From assembly GCF_012030425.1 (NCBI RefSeq), contig NZ_JAAUVN010000002.1, forward strand, positions 558,001 to 622,000: a stretch of DNA of 64,000 bases, in the 5' to 3' direction. This document shows, piece after piece, positions 16,765-26,600 of the stretch. Numbering within the stretch: the first letter of the stretch is position 1; each line of letters starts with the position of its first letter. This DNA comes from Sphingobacterium sp. B16(2022). Its GTDB lineage: Bacteria > Bacteroidota > Bacteroidia > Sphingobacteriales > Sphingobacteriaceae. The notes below the pieces were generated by a model that made no database searches, was not told the DNA's origin, and worked only from the letters and a program-made list of their open reading frames with translations. Position numbers and translations under genes: made by a program.

Positions 16765-18042
16765 TTAGTTTGATGATAAATACTTTATCTTAACATGCTT
16801 TATCGATCCAGTTTTAAAATCTTTTAAAACATAATTTATATTGTTTTCAGGAATATCTGAATCTTTAGTCATGTCATCTAAAGCCTCACAAAAGGAGGTG
16901 TTTGCAAAATTTTTGTTTCCAATTTCCAGTATTTCGTCACCTACATTTACTATCTTTTCAAGATTTTTACTGTAAACCACACCAATTATAAATTTGTTGT
17001 TATGAAAAATATGCCCAACTTCTCTTATTTTTCCTATATTTTTTAATTCTATATTCTCATAAGGTTCGAAAAAAAAACGTCTCTGCTTGTAATCCAAAGT
17101 AATTTTCCCATACTTAAGTATTTTGGTTCCCAGTAAAGATTCTGATCCTGAAGAAGTTATTGTATTGACATTAGAAAATACTTGATCATTGATAAAGAGC
17201 TTAGGAATTTTCAAAGCAAATACTTTTTGCTCCTGTCCCTTCCCATGTAATCCTAGTGAAGTAAAACCATCTGTCTGCGCTAGAGTTTTTATAAGATTCG
17301 AATCACCTTTCAAAGAGTTATAAGTTTCTAACGACATGTCGTAAAAACCATTTGCACCTGTATCAAATAATACCCGATCAAGTACCTTCACATTATTTTT
17401 ATCAAAATTCAAGTTTATATATGGAGTGCTATGTACGTCGGACAACTCCATCTTTAAATATGATTTTTTATCTAGTGGAGAGTTCTCAATGCTATTTTTG
17501 ATTGTTATAGTCTTACTCTTTTGATCAATTTGAACAATAGAATTTCTCAGGATGTTGCTACCTATTATACCTTCAATACCCCAACATTTGAAAAGATCAT
17601 TGTCGTCCCTGATAACAATAGCGCTAGAATTCAAAAAAGTTATATTTCCGATATTTAGTTGTGGAAGGAGAGTTATGACTGATTCTTCTTTTTGACCATT
17701 GGCATCGTTAACATTCACCCCCTGTATCTTTTTAAGTTGAAGTTTTGTGTAAATTTTATTACTTACAATTAGAGGAGCTCCTGTGTCAAAAAGAAATTTG
17801 TAGCTTTCTCCGTTAATAGTTATGTAAACAAACATTTTTCCAGAAAGCTGCTCATATGGAAGGCTCTGATCGTATATCTTTTCCTTTATCGTTCCTTGGT
17901 TCATAGTAAACGCTTCTTGAGAAAAAGATTTAAAAGACCAAAATAAAAGAATAACAGCAACAATAAAAATTTTTAAGTATTCAATTTTTGAAGTGAGCTG
18001 TCTCCTTATTTGTATTTTATACGTACTCATTATTATTTGCAT
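16765..18042 (-). CDS. Secreted retropepsin-like aspartic protease with PDZ-like domain
   Basis: Residues about 22-42 form a signal peptide or anchor ending SFSQ. Two aspartic-protease motifs are present: FLFDTGAP (about residue 84) and VLFDTGANG (about residue 225), each followed by a hydrophobic segment, with the fold-closing VIRDDNDLFKCWGIEGIIGSNIL and SLLGTKILKYG. This matches the Asp_protease_2 arrangement of two half-domains, so both catalytic Asp are in one chain. The C-terminal 80 residues (FIIGVVYSKNL..VGDEILEIGNKNF) look like a PDZ domain. The start is at one of two nearby ATGs (18042 or 18030). It has its own space for a promoter after the terminator at 18103-18137. Confidence 0.85.
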   Translation of the reverse strand: MQIIMSTYKIQIRRQLTSKIEYLKIFIVAVILLFWSFKSFSQEAFTMNQGTIKEKIYDQSLPYEQLSGKMFVYITINGESYKFLFDTGAPLIVSNKIYTKLQLKKIQGVNVNDANGQKEESVITLLPQLNIGNITFLNSSAIVIRDDNDLFKCWGIEGIIGSNILRNSIVQIDQKSKTITIKNSIENSPLDKKSYLKMELSDVHSTPYINLNFDKNNVKVLDRVLFDTGANGFYDMSLETYNSLKGDSNLIKTLAQTDGFTSLGLHGKGQEQKVFALKIPKLFINDQVFSNVNTITSSGSESLLGTKILKYGKITLDYKQRRFFFEPYENIELKNIGKIREVGHIFHNNKFIIGVVYSKNLEKIVNVGDEILEIGNKNFANTSFCEALDDMTKDSDIPENNINYVLKDFKTGSIKHVKIKYLSSN

Positions 18043-18102
18043 TTAGAAAACTACGTTTAGTTTGATCCCATCATTTTGTTAATTATCTAGTTTTGTAATC
18101 TT

Positions 18103-18137
18103 AAAGATTAGACTAATTGAGCATTAGTCTAATCTTT
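18103..18137 (-). terminator. Terminator behind the fimbrillin gene
   Basis: A perfect 15-bp inverted repeat (18103-18117 and 18123-18137, AAAGATTAGACTAAT and its complement) with loop TGAGC lies 8 bp past the stop codon at 18145 of the minus-strand gene. Confidence 0.8.
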
Positions 18138-18144
18138 GAAAATA

Positions 18145-19737
18145 CTAAGGTTTTTTAACACATTTGATAGTCATGCCGCGATCTTTGGGATAATCAGTAA
18201 CTCTATTACCAGCGCCCGTTCCTCCTCTCTCATCGACTTCTAAAGTAACACCTCTAGTTGAGCTGTAGCTATCTGACGCCCAGTACATACCGTCATTTTT
18301 ATTAGATACATCACAATCATTATCCGTGATCCAACCGGCCTCATGGAAATATACTCTTTCCCCTGTGTTATTAGATCCTGTAAAATATACTGCTCCATTT
18401 TCGGGACTATTTGGTATTGCTACATTCAAATTCCTAAAATCCGCTGTAGTTGGAGTCCTCCATGTATTTTTAGGTAGTACCTCCTTGCATGGATCACCGA
18501 AAGTCACAGTTTCATCATTGGTCATGCTTCTGGGGTATAATGAATTCCAGTTCCAATAATAATTACATTCGTGAGTCGTTCCCACTAAGTACGGCTCCGA
18601 AATTTTATACTGATTAATGTTATCGGTAGGGTCATAGTAGAGAATTCCATATGCCCATTCAGTATCCCCTATAACAGTACCTTTGTATTTTAACGTAACT
18701 AATCCTCTTTTTAAACTTTCTGAACTTGCCGAAAAACCTTGGATTACGGCCAGGCGAGGATTTGATGATTTAATTAAATCAATTCTATTGCCTGATTTAT
18801 TTATAGCGATTTCTGTAAAAGAAACCTGGATATTAGTAATCGGACTTGTTGTATATAGTTCATTTGTCGATATTTTTGTAGAAGGAGATGCTTCATCCTT
18901 AAATGTAATAGCGCTATTGCTTTCTGAAGTCGTAAGCACTTGAGTAGCGAGCGATCCTGTTTTCAAACCAAAACCTTGGGTGGTCAACGGTAATTTGACG
19001 AAATTTGCTTTAAGACTGTTAAAACTATTTGCAAATATAGGAGATGCATCGACTTTAAGCTCAATTTTTGAAATCTTATGCTCAAATTGAACGTCGATTA
19101 TGCTTCCAGATAAAGAATTGGTTGTGATTTTGCCTTCGTCGTAAAGAAAAGGAGCATCTGTTCGTGTCTCAATTACTGGATTACTTAGATCTTTAGGCAT
19201 TGGGATAGTTTTATCGTCATTATATGAATAAGCATACCAACGGTAGGTGACATTAGATTTAAGATCAAGAGTATATTTAGAGCTAGCAACGGTGATCTCT
19301 GCAGATTCACGATAAATTTCAGAACCATCCTTTACTTCGTAAAATAAAACTCTATATTTTTTTCCAAAACCCATTGCTGTAACATTATTCGTAGAGACAG
19401 CAGATCTTTTGTTAGACATACTATTATTTTTAATAGTAGAATTTACATCGGGAGATGTAGACCACGAAAAATCACTAAAATTTTCTTCATTAAGTAATGT
19501 CTTATTTGATACCCCGCTCGTTTCTCCTTTTAGTGCCTTCGTAGACTGCATATTTCCTATATCGGACACTAAAACGACTGGTGCTTTAATCTGGCTTACA
19601 CTAATTGAAACATTGCTTGATTGGCTAATATCCTTTTCTTCCGTTCTCTCACAGCTGTTAAATAAGGCCGTAGTAAAAAGCACAGATATTAAACATAGTA
19701 AATAGATTAATTTCTTATTATGTGTTATTGATTTCAT
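18145..19737 (-). CDS. Fimbrillin-like lipoprotein with FISUMP domain
   Basis: The start at 19737 gives a classical lipoprotein signal (LLCLISVLFTTALFNSCERT, Cys near residue 30); a longer frame from 19836 would put 33 odd residues before it. Residues about 60-370 are Ser/Thr-rich beta sheet as in FimA/Mfa-like fimbrillins. The last 170 residues match the FISUMP pattern: GDPCKEVLPKNTWRTPTTADF, then MYWASDSYSS, and the ending RGMTIKCVKKP. Such proteins are surface-exposed adhesins or fimbrial subunits. Its operon partner is the 65-aa peptide gene 10 bp upstream. Control by the divergent hybrid regulator at 21097 is plausible. Confidence 0.85.
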   Translation of the reverse strand: MKSITHNKKLIYLLCLISVLFTTALFNSCERTEEKDISQSSNVSISVSQIKAPVVLVSDIGNMQSTKALKGETSGVSNKTLLNEENFSDFSWSTSPDVNSTIKNNSMSNKRSAVSTNNVTAMGFGKKYRVLFYEVKDGSEIYRESAEITVASSKYTLDLKSNVTYRWYAYSYNDDKTIPMPKDLSNPVIETRTDAPFLYDEGKITTNSLSGSIIDVQFEHKISKIELKVDASPIFANSFNSLKANFVKLPLTTQGFGLKTGSLATQVLTTSESNSAITFKDEASPSTKISTNELYTTSPITNIQVSFTEIAINKSGNRIDLIKSSNPRLAVIQGFSASSESLKRGLVTLKYKGTVIGDTEWAYGILYYDPTDNINQYKISEPYLVGTTHECNYYWNWNSLYPRSMTNDETVTFGDPCKEVLPKNTWRTPTTADFRNLNVAIPNSPENGAVYFTGSNNTGERVYFHEAGWITDNDCDVSNKNDGMYWASDSYSSTRGVTLEVDERGGTGAGNRVTDYPKDRGMTIKCVKKP

Positions 19738-19747
19738 TTTTTTATTA

Positions 19748-19945
19748 TTAAAATTCAAAGTCGTAATTTTTTTCTTCAGATGATTGATCCATGATTTCGG
19801 GTCCGATAGATGCCGGGGCAGCTGATCCGGCTGCAATCCCTTGCTCCATCTCGATCATTACCATTTTAATTTGTGGTTGTATGTATTTGCCTTTCACTTT
19901 TGTAGCTTGAAAGTCCAGTTTGTTATTCTCATTTTCCTTTGTCAT
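19748..19945 (-). CDS. Small peptide with YIQPQIKMVMIEMEQGIAAGS motif
   Basis: This 65-residue frame has the pattern Y-x-x-P-x-(I/V)-x-x-x-x-x-E followed by a small-residue stretch GIAAGSAAPAS. Short proteins with this pattern occur widely in Bacteroidota next to fimbrillin or FISUMP genes as I recall, without known function. The AAGSAA region resembles a leader cleavage zone, so a secreted or processed peptide is possible. It is the first gene of the surface operon (10 bp before the fimbrillin gene). Confidence 0.7.
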   Translation of the reverse strand: MTKENENNKLDFQATKVKGKYIQPQIKMVMIEMEQGIAAGSAAPASIGPEIMDQSSEEKNYDFEF

Positions 19946-21096
19946 TTTGTTCTTGTTTTTGATTTAAAACTAATATTATCCTTAGCGTGATATTTTTGAT
20001 TTGATAATAATCTTGAAACTCGATTTGATATTGTTTTCAGATATTATTTTTTAAAAATATAATAGGTAAAAAAATGCTTTATATAATTACCTATCGTAAT
20101 TTTATCCGATTACCTCTTGGGGAATAGGCCTTGTACTGCTTTTCGCATAAACAAGTACGCTTATTTCATAACTGCTACATCATATATTGGAATAGTCTAA
20201 TTAATAAATAACATTAAATTGAATGATTAAGTGCATGAATAATCCGGATTATTCGCCAGCAAATATCTATCATTTAATCAGAAGAGTAGGGTGTAATTTT
20301 TAGCTATTTAGGTTGTTAATATTGTCAAAGATAGATATTTACAACATTTTCTAGTTAGGATTTATAGCAGTATTTCAAATATAATTATCACACAGTGAAA
20401 ATATATTTTTCATGTGAATCTAGCACAACGAGGTCACTATATTTATCACTACACGAATGTGTGTGGACTATGAAACTTTGGTATATAATATAGGCAAATC
20501 TCATTTTGAGTGCGATTTTGCTACTGTATCACAATAGAATCAAGATAGAGGGAAATCATAAAATTTACACTGTTGATATATGGGTAGGGGATAAAGTGAA
20601 TAAATTGGTTTGATGTTTTTTTATACCTTTTTTGATAAAATTATACCCCTGATGTCTAGAGGATTAAAAGGAAATTTGAAAACAAATCTTCTTGGAAATC
20701 AAATGGCTGGATTATCGAAAAGATCATGACAATTATGTAACTTAACAGTTTAGTAATTGACCTTGAATAAATGCGAGCTTATATCGTGTTAGCGTTAAAG
20801 CAGGTAAGGATTGATGAATTATGACAGATAATGAATATTATCTAAGTGACATTTTGCAAAAAAAAGTTCGGTGATTTTGATTTGTCTTTATTTTTTACTG
20901 CATAAGTACAAACTCGGTAGGTTAGGTGTATTCTATGTCTTAAAATTATATTGAAAAAATATAGATCAAAAATCTAATGATATAAATTAAGTTACAGTAT
21001 CCAGTCATATTTTATGTAATAAGTTTTTATTGATCAAAAGCTCCGCCAAAGCTATGCTCAAATTGTGTATTTACAAAAGTTTTTAATTTCCCATAT
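19946..21096. other. 1.15-kb divergent intergenic region
   Basis: This long AT-rich spacer separates the surface operon from the hybrid regulator. I saw no open frame with recognisable features and no strong repeats; promoters of both directions should lie here. Confidence 0.4.
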
Positions 21097-24000
21097 ATGA
21101 GAAAGCCATTTATACGGTTTACAATATTTTTTTTGATTATTACTCTTCAAAATGTCTTTGGACAGTCCTTGAAATTTGAGACACTTGAATATAAAAATGT
21201 ATTTGAGCAAAGTCCAGTTGTTTCCATCACACAAGATCTCCAGGGAAGGCTTTGGTTTGGCGAGAATAAAAATCTTTTTAAATATGACTCATACCGAATA
21301 GTTAATCTTTTTGATGAAGATTCTTTGGTGAGAAAGGAAATAAAGTATGTTTCTAAATTAGCGGTCAATGGTCTAAATGATCTGTTTATTGCTTCATCCA
21401 ACGGCGTATATATTTATGACATTACTAAAAAGAATTTGAAGACTGTAGAAAGTAAGGTTTTAAAATTTGATTTTTATGCGGATCACATGCTTGCTCATGG
21501 TAATCATGTTTTTATATGTTCTGATAAAGGTTTATTTGTCGCAATGCCTAATGGTGACAATTATATTTTAAAAACAATACTTAAACGTCCTAATATATTT
21601 GCTATAAATCATCTAAAAGAAAAAAAATTTATAGTAGCTTCCGAAAAAGGAATTGAGCTTCTATCTTGGGACGAAACTCAACCGGTAAAGCTTGAAAATT
21701 TGAGAATCCCATTTTCATTTGTTGGAAAAGACAATGTGATAACAATATATACTGATCAAAAGGATATTTGGGTAGGAACAAAAAAAAATGGGATCTTTCG
21801 ATATAATTTTCTGGATGATAATTGGCTAATTTATAAAACGAGCAACAGTAATCTTTTGAACAATGAAATTTGGAAAATTATTAAAGATCGAGAAGGTAAA
21901 ATTTGGATTGCTACGCAAAATGGATTATCCATGTATAACGTTAATAATTCATTTGTAAATTATCAAAACAATCCTTTTTTACCAGGTTCTTTAAATGCAA
22001 ATTCAATTTGTGATCTCTATTTAGATAAACAGAATATTATGTGGATTGGAACATTCTACGGAGGCATGAACTATTTAATTCCAGACCAATTTGAGCCTAT
22101 CATTTATTCCACTTCATCTGCTTTACAGAGGCGCTTAAGTGCAAATGTCATCAATAGTATAGAAATGGTAAACGGAGATTATTGGATTGGAACAGAAAAG
22201 TATGGCATTAATATTTTAGACGAAAAATCAAAAAGTATTAAGAGGGATAAATCTCTTTCAACATTATTACATACAAAATCTCTATATTATCATAAAGGTA
22301 AAGTCTATATTGGGACAAGGGAGACGGGCTATTCAATATATGATTTAAAAAGCAAAACGGTAGCAAATTTTATGTTACATAGCAGCCCGGTTTCACATAT
22401 GAATATCGTACATGATATTATGGTTTCTGGTAATGGAACTATTTATCTTGGTACAAAAGCCGGTCCCTTTGTAATTTCAAATAACAAAAAACCTCAACTA
22501 ATTTCTGAAATTAAGAATTCTCCATGGGTCGATTTTGAACAAGATAATAAAGGCCGTATTTATGCTAAAAGACTTTACGGCACGTTATACGTGAAAGAAA
22601 GCGAGAGCAAACCGTTTGAACCCCTCTTTGGACCCGTCTCTGATTATTTTATTGACAAAGAAAATATCGTCTGGCTTACTTCCGAAAAGAAAGTTGTTAA
22701 GATATCTCCTAATGGCCATATCGTAACTATCGCTGAATTTGAAGGAATAAAACTCAATGGAATTGTCGTTATCAAAAATGATCTTTGGATCACTTGTGAT
22801 AAAGGTTTATTGGTGTATAATATAGCAACGAAACAAATGCGTATACTAAATAAATACGACGGAATACCTCTCAACAACCTTTCAAATTCTTTAATAAAAG
22901 TATTATCTGATAAAAGTATATTGGTTACAAGTTTAGCGGGTTTGATACAAATTGATCCTAGTCAATTAAGCAACAATCTCACAGCATCGCTGTATCTAGA
23001 GGATATTATTGTTAATGAAAATAGGTCAGTATTAACACAATTAATCCAAAAAGATACAACTAATAATTATTCGCTAGACCTAAAATATAATGAAAATCTG
23101 ATTACTTTATCATTCGGTAGTAATAATTTAATCAAACCGGCTAAAAATAAATATAAATATATATTGAAAGGTGTTGATCCAGAATGGAGGGTGGATGATA
23201 AACCTGATTTTCGGTATTCCAATTTATCTCCAGGCAAGTATGAATTTGAGATTTATATATGCAATAATGATGGAATTTGGAGTACAGTTCCTTTAAATAT
23301 CTCTATTAAAATTTCACCACCAGTATGGCGCTCTTGGTGGGCATATCTCCTATATTTATCCCTCCTAACGGTTGTACTCCATCAGCTATATAAATTTCGT
23401 GTGGAAAGAAAGTTAGCTAGTAATCTAGAAAGAGTTCAAAAAAATAAAATTAAATTTTTTACACATATTTCTCATGAAATCCGTACACCGTTGACTCTTA
23501 TAAATGCACCTTTAGATGATATAATTGAAGACTCCATTGAAAACGAAGTGTTACATAGGAAATTAAAGAGAATAAAGAAGAATACAAATAAATTATTGAA
23601 TATTGTTAATGAACTTCTTGATTTTAAGAAATTTGATGAAAATAAATACCCTTTAAAAAAGTCCATTGTTTCTTTTAAAGAGTTTTTGGAAGATAATTTT
23701 TATCTTTTCTCTGATCTGGCCAAGTTGAAAAATATAAATTATTACATTCGAAGAATAGATGACGTCGGTCAAATTGCAATAGATGTCAATCAATTTGAAA
23801 AGGTGATATTTAACCTACTTTCAAATGCAATTAAATATACCCCATTAAATGGAACAATTTATCTGGAACTATTAGACGATGATGAAAATCTTCAAATTAG
23901 AATTGTTGATAATGGGATAGGAATTAAACCCGAGTATGAATTTTTAATATTTGATGAATATTTCCAGGTTAATCCTGGCGGAGGCGAAATAGGTATTGGT

Positions 24001-24951
24001 ATCGGGTTGGCCCTATCGAATGAAATCGTGAAAAAGCATGGTGGGAAATTAGAATATCAGCCCATTTTAGAAGATGGCGAGTCTAAGACTTTATTCTCGA
24101 TAACAATAGAAAAAGATTTAAAAGAATATGAACTTTATTTACCGGTATCCCCTGCGCCAAATAAAAGTGATGCGCTTGCTAAAAATATACCGTATACGTC
24201 AAAAAGTAAAACAACAATCTTAATTATTGAAGATAATGTAGAAATACAAGAATTTTTAATAGATCTTCTCAAAGATGATTATTATGTATTTACTGCAAAT
24301 GATGGAGAGGAGGGGTATAAAATATCCACTCAGCATTTACCGGACTTGATTGTTTCGGATATTATGATGCCCAAAATGAACGGTATTGAATTATGTGAAA
24401 GGATAAAATCAGAAGCCGCAACGTCTCATATACCGATTATTTTGTTGACAGCAGTTATGGATCCTCAACAGTTACTAGAAGGCATGAAATATGGTGCCAA
24501 TATTTATTTAACAAAACCTATTGATAAGATTTTATTAAAACTAACTATAAACAATCTTTTACAAATATCTGATAAGAGGAGAAGAGAATTTGATATTGAG
24601 AAAAGTGAAATTGATAATGAGATTGACCACAAATTCTTTAATTCCTTAAATAGTTTGATTGAGGAAAACTTATCAAATGAAGAATTTGAAGTTAATTATA
24701 TATCGATGCAAATGGGAATGAGTGTTTCTACATTATATAGAAAATTAAAAGCTGTAACAGATCTTACCGTTAACAATTATGTTAAAATTTACCGTTTGAA
24801 CAAGGCAAAGTCTTTATTAGACAGTAAATTGAATATCAGTGAAGTTGCATATATGGTTGGTTTTTCAGATCGTAAATATTTTAGTAGAGAATTTAAAAAG
24901 CATTTTGGGTCTAATCCTTCAGATTACTTACCAAAAAAAAATAATAAATAG
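21097..24951 (+). CDS. Hybrid two-component system sensor-regulator (HTCS)
   Basis: The 1284-residue protein has a signal peptide (FGQS, about residue 24) and two blades-rich propeller blocks of the reg_prop type (about 25-660, with repeats such as QDLQGRLWFGENKN, DREGKIWIATQNGLS and LDKQNIMWIGTFYGG). A Y_Y_Y domain follows (about 670-735) and one membrane helix near 745-765. The kinase part has FTHISHEIRTPLTL (His about 793) and an ATPase domain with NAIKYTPLNG, DNGIGIKP and GIGIGLAL. A receiver (about 1045-1155, phospho-Asp in LIVSDIMMP, about 1088) leads to an AraC-type DNA-binding domain (1180-1284, with SEVAYMVGFSDRKYFSREFKKHFG). HTCS proteins sense periplasmic carbohydrate fragments and switch on polysaccharide or surface loci; the divergent surface operon is the obvious target. 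Confidence 0.95.
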   Translation: MRKPFIRFTIFFLIITLQNVFGQSLKFETLEYKNVFEQSPVVSITQDLQGRLWFGENKNLFKYDSYRIVNLFDEDSLVRKEIKYVSKLAVNGLNDLFIASSNGVYIYDITKKNLKTVESKVLKFDFYADHMLAHGNHVFICSDKGLFVAMPNGDNYILKTILKRPNIFAINHLKEKKFIVASEKGIELLSWDETQPVKLENLRIPFSFVGKDNVITIYTDQKDIWVGTKKNGIFRYNFLDDNWLIYKTSNSNLLNNEIWKIIKDREGKIWIATQNGLSMYNVNNSFVNYQNNPFLPGSLNANSICDLYLDKQNIMWIGTFYGGMNYLIPDQFEPIIYSTSSALQRRLSANVINSIEMVNGDYWIGTEKYGINILDEKSKSIKRDKSLSTLLHTKSLYYHKGKVYIGTRETGYSIYDLKSKTVANFMLHSSPVSHMNIVHDIMVSGNGTIYLGTKAGPFVISNNKKPQLISEIKNSPWVDFEQDNKGRIYAKRLYGTLYVKESESKPFEPLFGPVSDYFIDKENIVWLTSEKKVVKISPNGHIVTIAEFEGIKLNGIVVIKNDLWITCDKGLLVYNIATKQMRILNKYDGIPLNNLSNSLIKVLSDKSILVTSLAGLIQIDPSQLSNNLTASLYLEDIIVNENRSVLTQLIQKDTTNNYSLDLKYNENLITLSFGSNNLIKPAKNKYKYILKGVDPEWRVDDKPDFRYSNLSPGKYEFEIYICNNDGIWSTVPLNISIKISPPVWRSWWAYLLYLSLLTVVLHQLYKFRVERKLASNLERVQKNKIKFFTHISHEIRTPLTLINAPLDDIIEDSIENEVLHRKLKRIKKNTNKLLNIVNELLDFKKFDENKYPLKKSIVSFKEFLEDNFYLFSDLAKLKNINYYIRRIDDVGQIAIDVNQFEKVIFNLLSNAIKYTPLNGTIYLELLDDDENLQIRIVDNGIGIKPEYEFLIFDEYFQVNPGGGEIGIGIGLALSNEIVKKHGGKLEYQPILEDGESKTLFSITIEKDLKEYELYLPVSPAPNKSDALAKNIPYTSKSKTTILIIEDNVEIQEFLIDLLKDDYYVFTANDGEEGYKISTQHLPDLIVSDIMMPKMNGIELCERIKSEAATSHIPIILLTAVMDPQQLLEGMKYGANIYLTKPIDKILLKLTINNLLQISDKRRREFDIEKSEIDNEIDHKFFNSLNSLIEENLSNEEFEVNYISMQMGMSVSTLYRKLKAVTDLTVNNYVKIYRLNKAKSLLDSKLNISEVAYMVGFSDRKYFSREFKKHFGSNPSDYLPKKNNK

Positions 24952-25030
24952 AGTTGGACATAGTAAATCCGTTACCATGAAAAAATCAGATTGCTTTTTT
25001 TCATTGTCTCGATAGTCCTGTCATCCTATC

Positions 25031-25282
25031 GAATTGCTGGTTGGCAATAGCATCCCCTCGTATCGGTTGTATGCCGATAGGACAATACAAGCTGGACAAG
25101 GAGCGATATTGATTCATGCGGCTAACGATGCACAGCGGGAATTGTAGGGTTGTATCGCACCCGCCACGATCTTAACAGAATAAGGAATGGGTACCGCTAG
25201 CGGAAAGGCCTTGGTAAAACTGAAGGCACTCGTGTACAGCCTGTGAGATATGGGAGATGAAGTGTATCTGAATATTCACTAA
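25031..25282 (+). pseudogene. Decayed copy of the DUF5675 gene
   Basis: The stretch matches the gene at 13597-14004 closely at nucleotide level, for example GATGAAGTGTATCTGAATAT near the end. It has lost about 50 bp in the middle (around the YPKHGEQIG region) and carries in-frame stops at ELstopGCIAP, LTEstop and YSLstopDMG. The N-terminal half is out of frame. Neither of its neighbours is related to the original cassette. Confidence 0.85.
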
Positions 25283-25542
25283 AAGGCGCAAGTCTCGGCA
25301 AAAATCATTACTCACGTTCAAATGCCTTACATTTTTTTGTATCAAAACTGTCTACTTCTTGCAAAACGAATACTTAATAGCAATTATGAATAGATTTTAC
25401 GCCTAAATAGCTAAAAAAACACCCCTGTTTTTTAATTTTTTCATAACAATTTTGAAATAGTTTAATAATGAAAGTCATGTTACATAATATTTCACTTTAA
25501 GTCCATTATTAGTCACGTGTAATATTTGTTAAAAATAATTTT

Positions 25543-25776
25543 ATGTTAAGAAACAATTTAAAGGAGAGGGGCGTAGTTGCGCCAGGACCTATGGATACTC
25601 CATTTTTTTATGGAGAAGAAAGTGACCACTCTATAGCCTACCATAAATCAGCATCAGCACTAGGCGGGCTTACGGAGATTTATGATATAGCTCCAATTGT
25701 TAAATTTCTTGTGACTGATGGATGGTGGATTACTGGGCAAACAATTTTTGCTAATGGAGGATATACTACACGTTAA
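25543..25776 (+). pseudogene. C-terminal fragment of a short-chain dehydrogenase
   Basis: The frame reads VVAPGPMDTPFF, then IAPIVKFLVTDGWWITGQTIFANGGYTTR, the typical SDR C-terminus (substrate loop after APGP, and the ITGQ...NGG end). The Rossmann nucleotide-binding half, the catalytic YxxxK and about 160 residues are missing, so this is a 5'-truncated remnant. Confidence 0.8.
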
Positions 25777-25812
25777 TTCGGAAATCATACATTTTAATTT
25801 GGTGAAGCGATA

Positions 25813-26151
25813 ATGGATTTTAAGACAGTACTTTCTGAACATGATATTGATAATATTGTTGAGATGGCATTATTAGCCTGGCAGCAAGGAGATAGTTTGC
25901 TTTTCTTATCATATTTTAAGGACAAAGCACAGCTATTGGATGCAAAAGGACAACCTCATATATTAAAGAACTTTGTGAAGTCTGGTTGCAAACACGCTAA
26001 ATTCACAATGATAGAAAAGGTTGAAAATGGAGGCAAAGATGTTATTGGGACTCTTCAATCAAAAAAATGGGGTGTGTTAAAAGTCTATTTTAAATTTAAG
26101 ATTAATTATAAAAAAGAAATTATCAGTTTATGCGTGGAGCTGGCGTCGTAA
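25813..26151 (+). CDS. NTF2/SnoaL-like small protein, 112 aa
   Basis: Helices at the N-terminus (LSEHDIDNIVEMALLAWQQGD) followed by FLSYFKDKAQLLDAKG and curved beta strands (KWGVLKVYFKFKI, EIISLCVELAS) match the nuclear-transport-factor-2-like fold often encoded beside SDR genes. No catalytic residues can be assigned. It begins 36 bp after the SDR fragment and may be a survivor of the same operon. Confidence 0.6.
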   Translation: MDFKTVLSEHDIDNIVEMALLAWQQGDSLLFLSYFKDKAQLLDAKGQPHILKNFVKSGCKHAKFTMIEKVENGGKDVIGTLQSKKWGVLKVYFKFKINYKKEIISLCVELAS

Positions 26152-26370
26152 TTTATATTGATACTTTCAAAATTTGATGACTTTTCTGTAGTAAAAATTA
26201 GATACAGAATTGTGCGAATTGGATATCAGATATGTTTTAATTTCTGTTTTCTTATGGGGAGACTTGAGTTAACGGAATTATCGCTTTTTTTGAAATCTAT
26301 ACAATTAATTAATGTGTAAGTAAGGTGAGCATAGTTTTGAATACTGTCAAATTATCAAATTAAATATAGA

Positions 26371-26532
26371 ATGGTTAAATATTCACAAAAATTTAAAGAT
26401 CAGGTAGTCAATGTAATTTTAAGTGGGGAATTACTGTTAAATGAAGCCAGTTTAAAATATGGAGTAGCAAAATCAATAATAATAAGATGGATTAATAATT
26501 CCCTTAGAAAATGTGAACAAGATAATTTTTAA
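26371..26532 (+). pseudogene. Remnant of an IS3-type transposase OrfA
   Basis: The 53-residue frame starts MVKYSQKFKDQVVNVILSG and continues with SLKYGVAKSIIIRWI. That is the N-terminal helix-turn-helix of IS3-family OrfA proteins (YS-x-KFK...A...YG). The rest of OrfA and all of OrfB are absent, and no terminal repeats were found. Confidence 0.65.
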
Positions 26533-26600
26533 TACCCTATCTAGCAGTTTGACATCAGGGAATTATTATCTTTCAAAATACCTAAAATTGGCAATTTATT

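Noticed and set aside
24977..25003. Terminator behind the HTCS gene
   Set aside because: The stem consists almost only of A-T pairs and could be chance in this composition.
26371..26532. Complete insertion sequence around the transposase fragment
   Set aside because: No second reading frame or terminal inverted repeats could be found near it.
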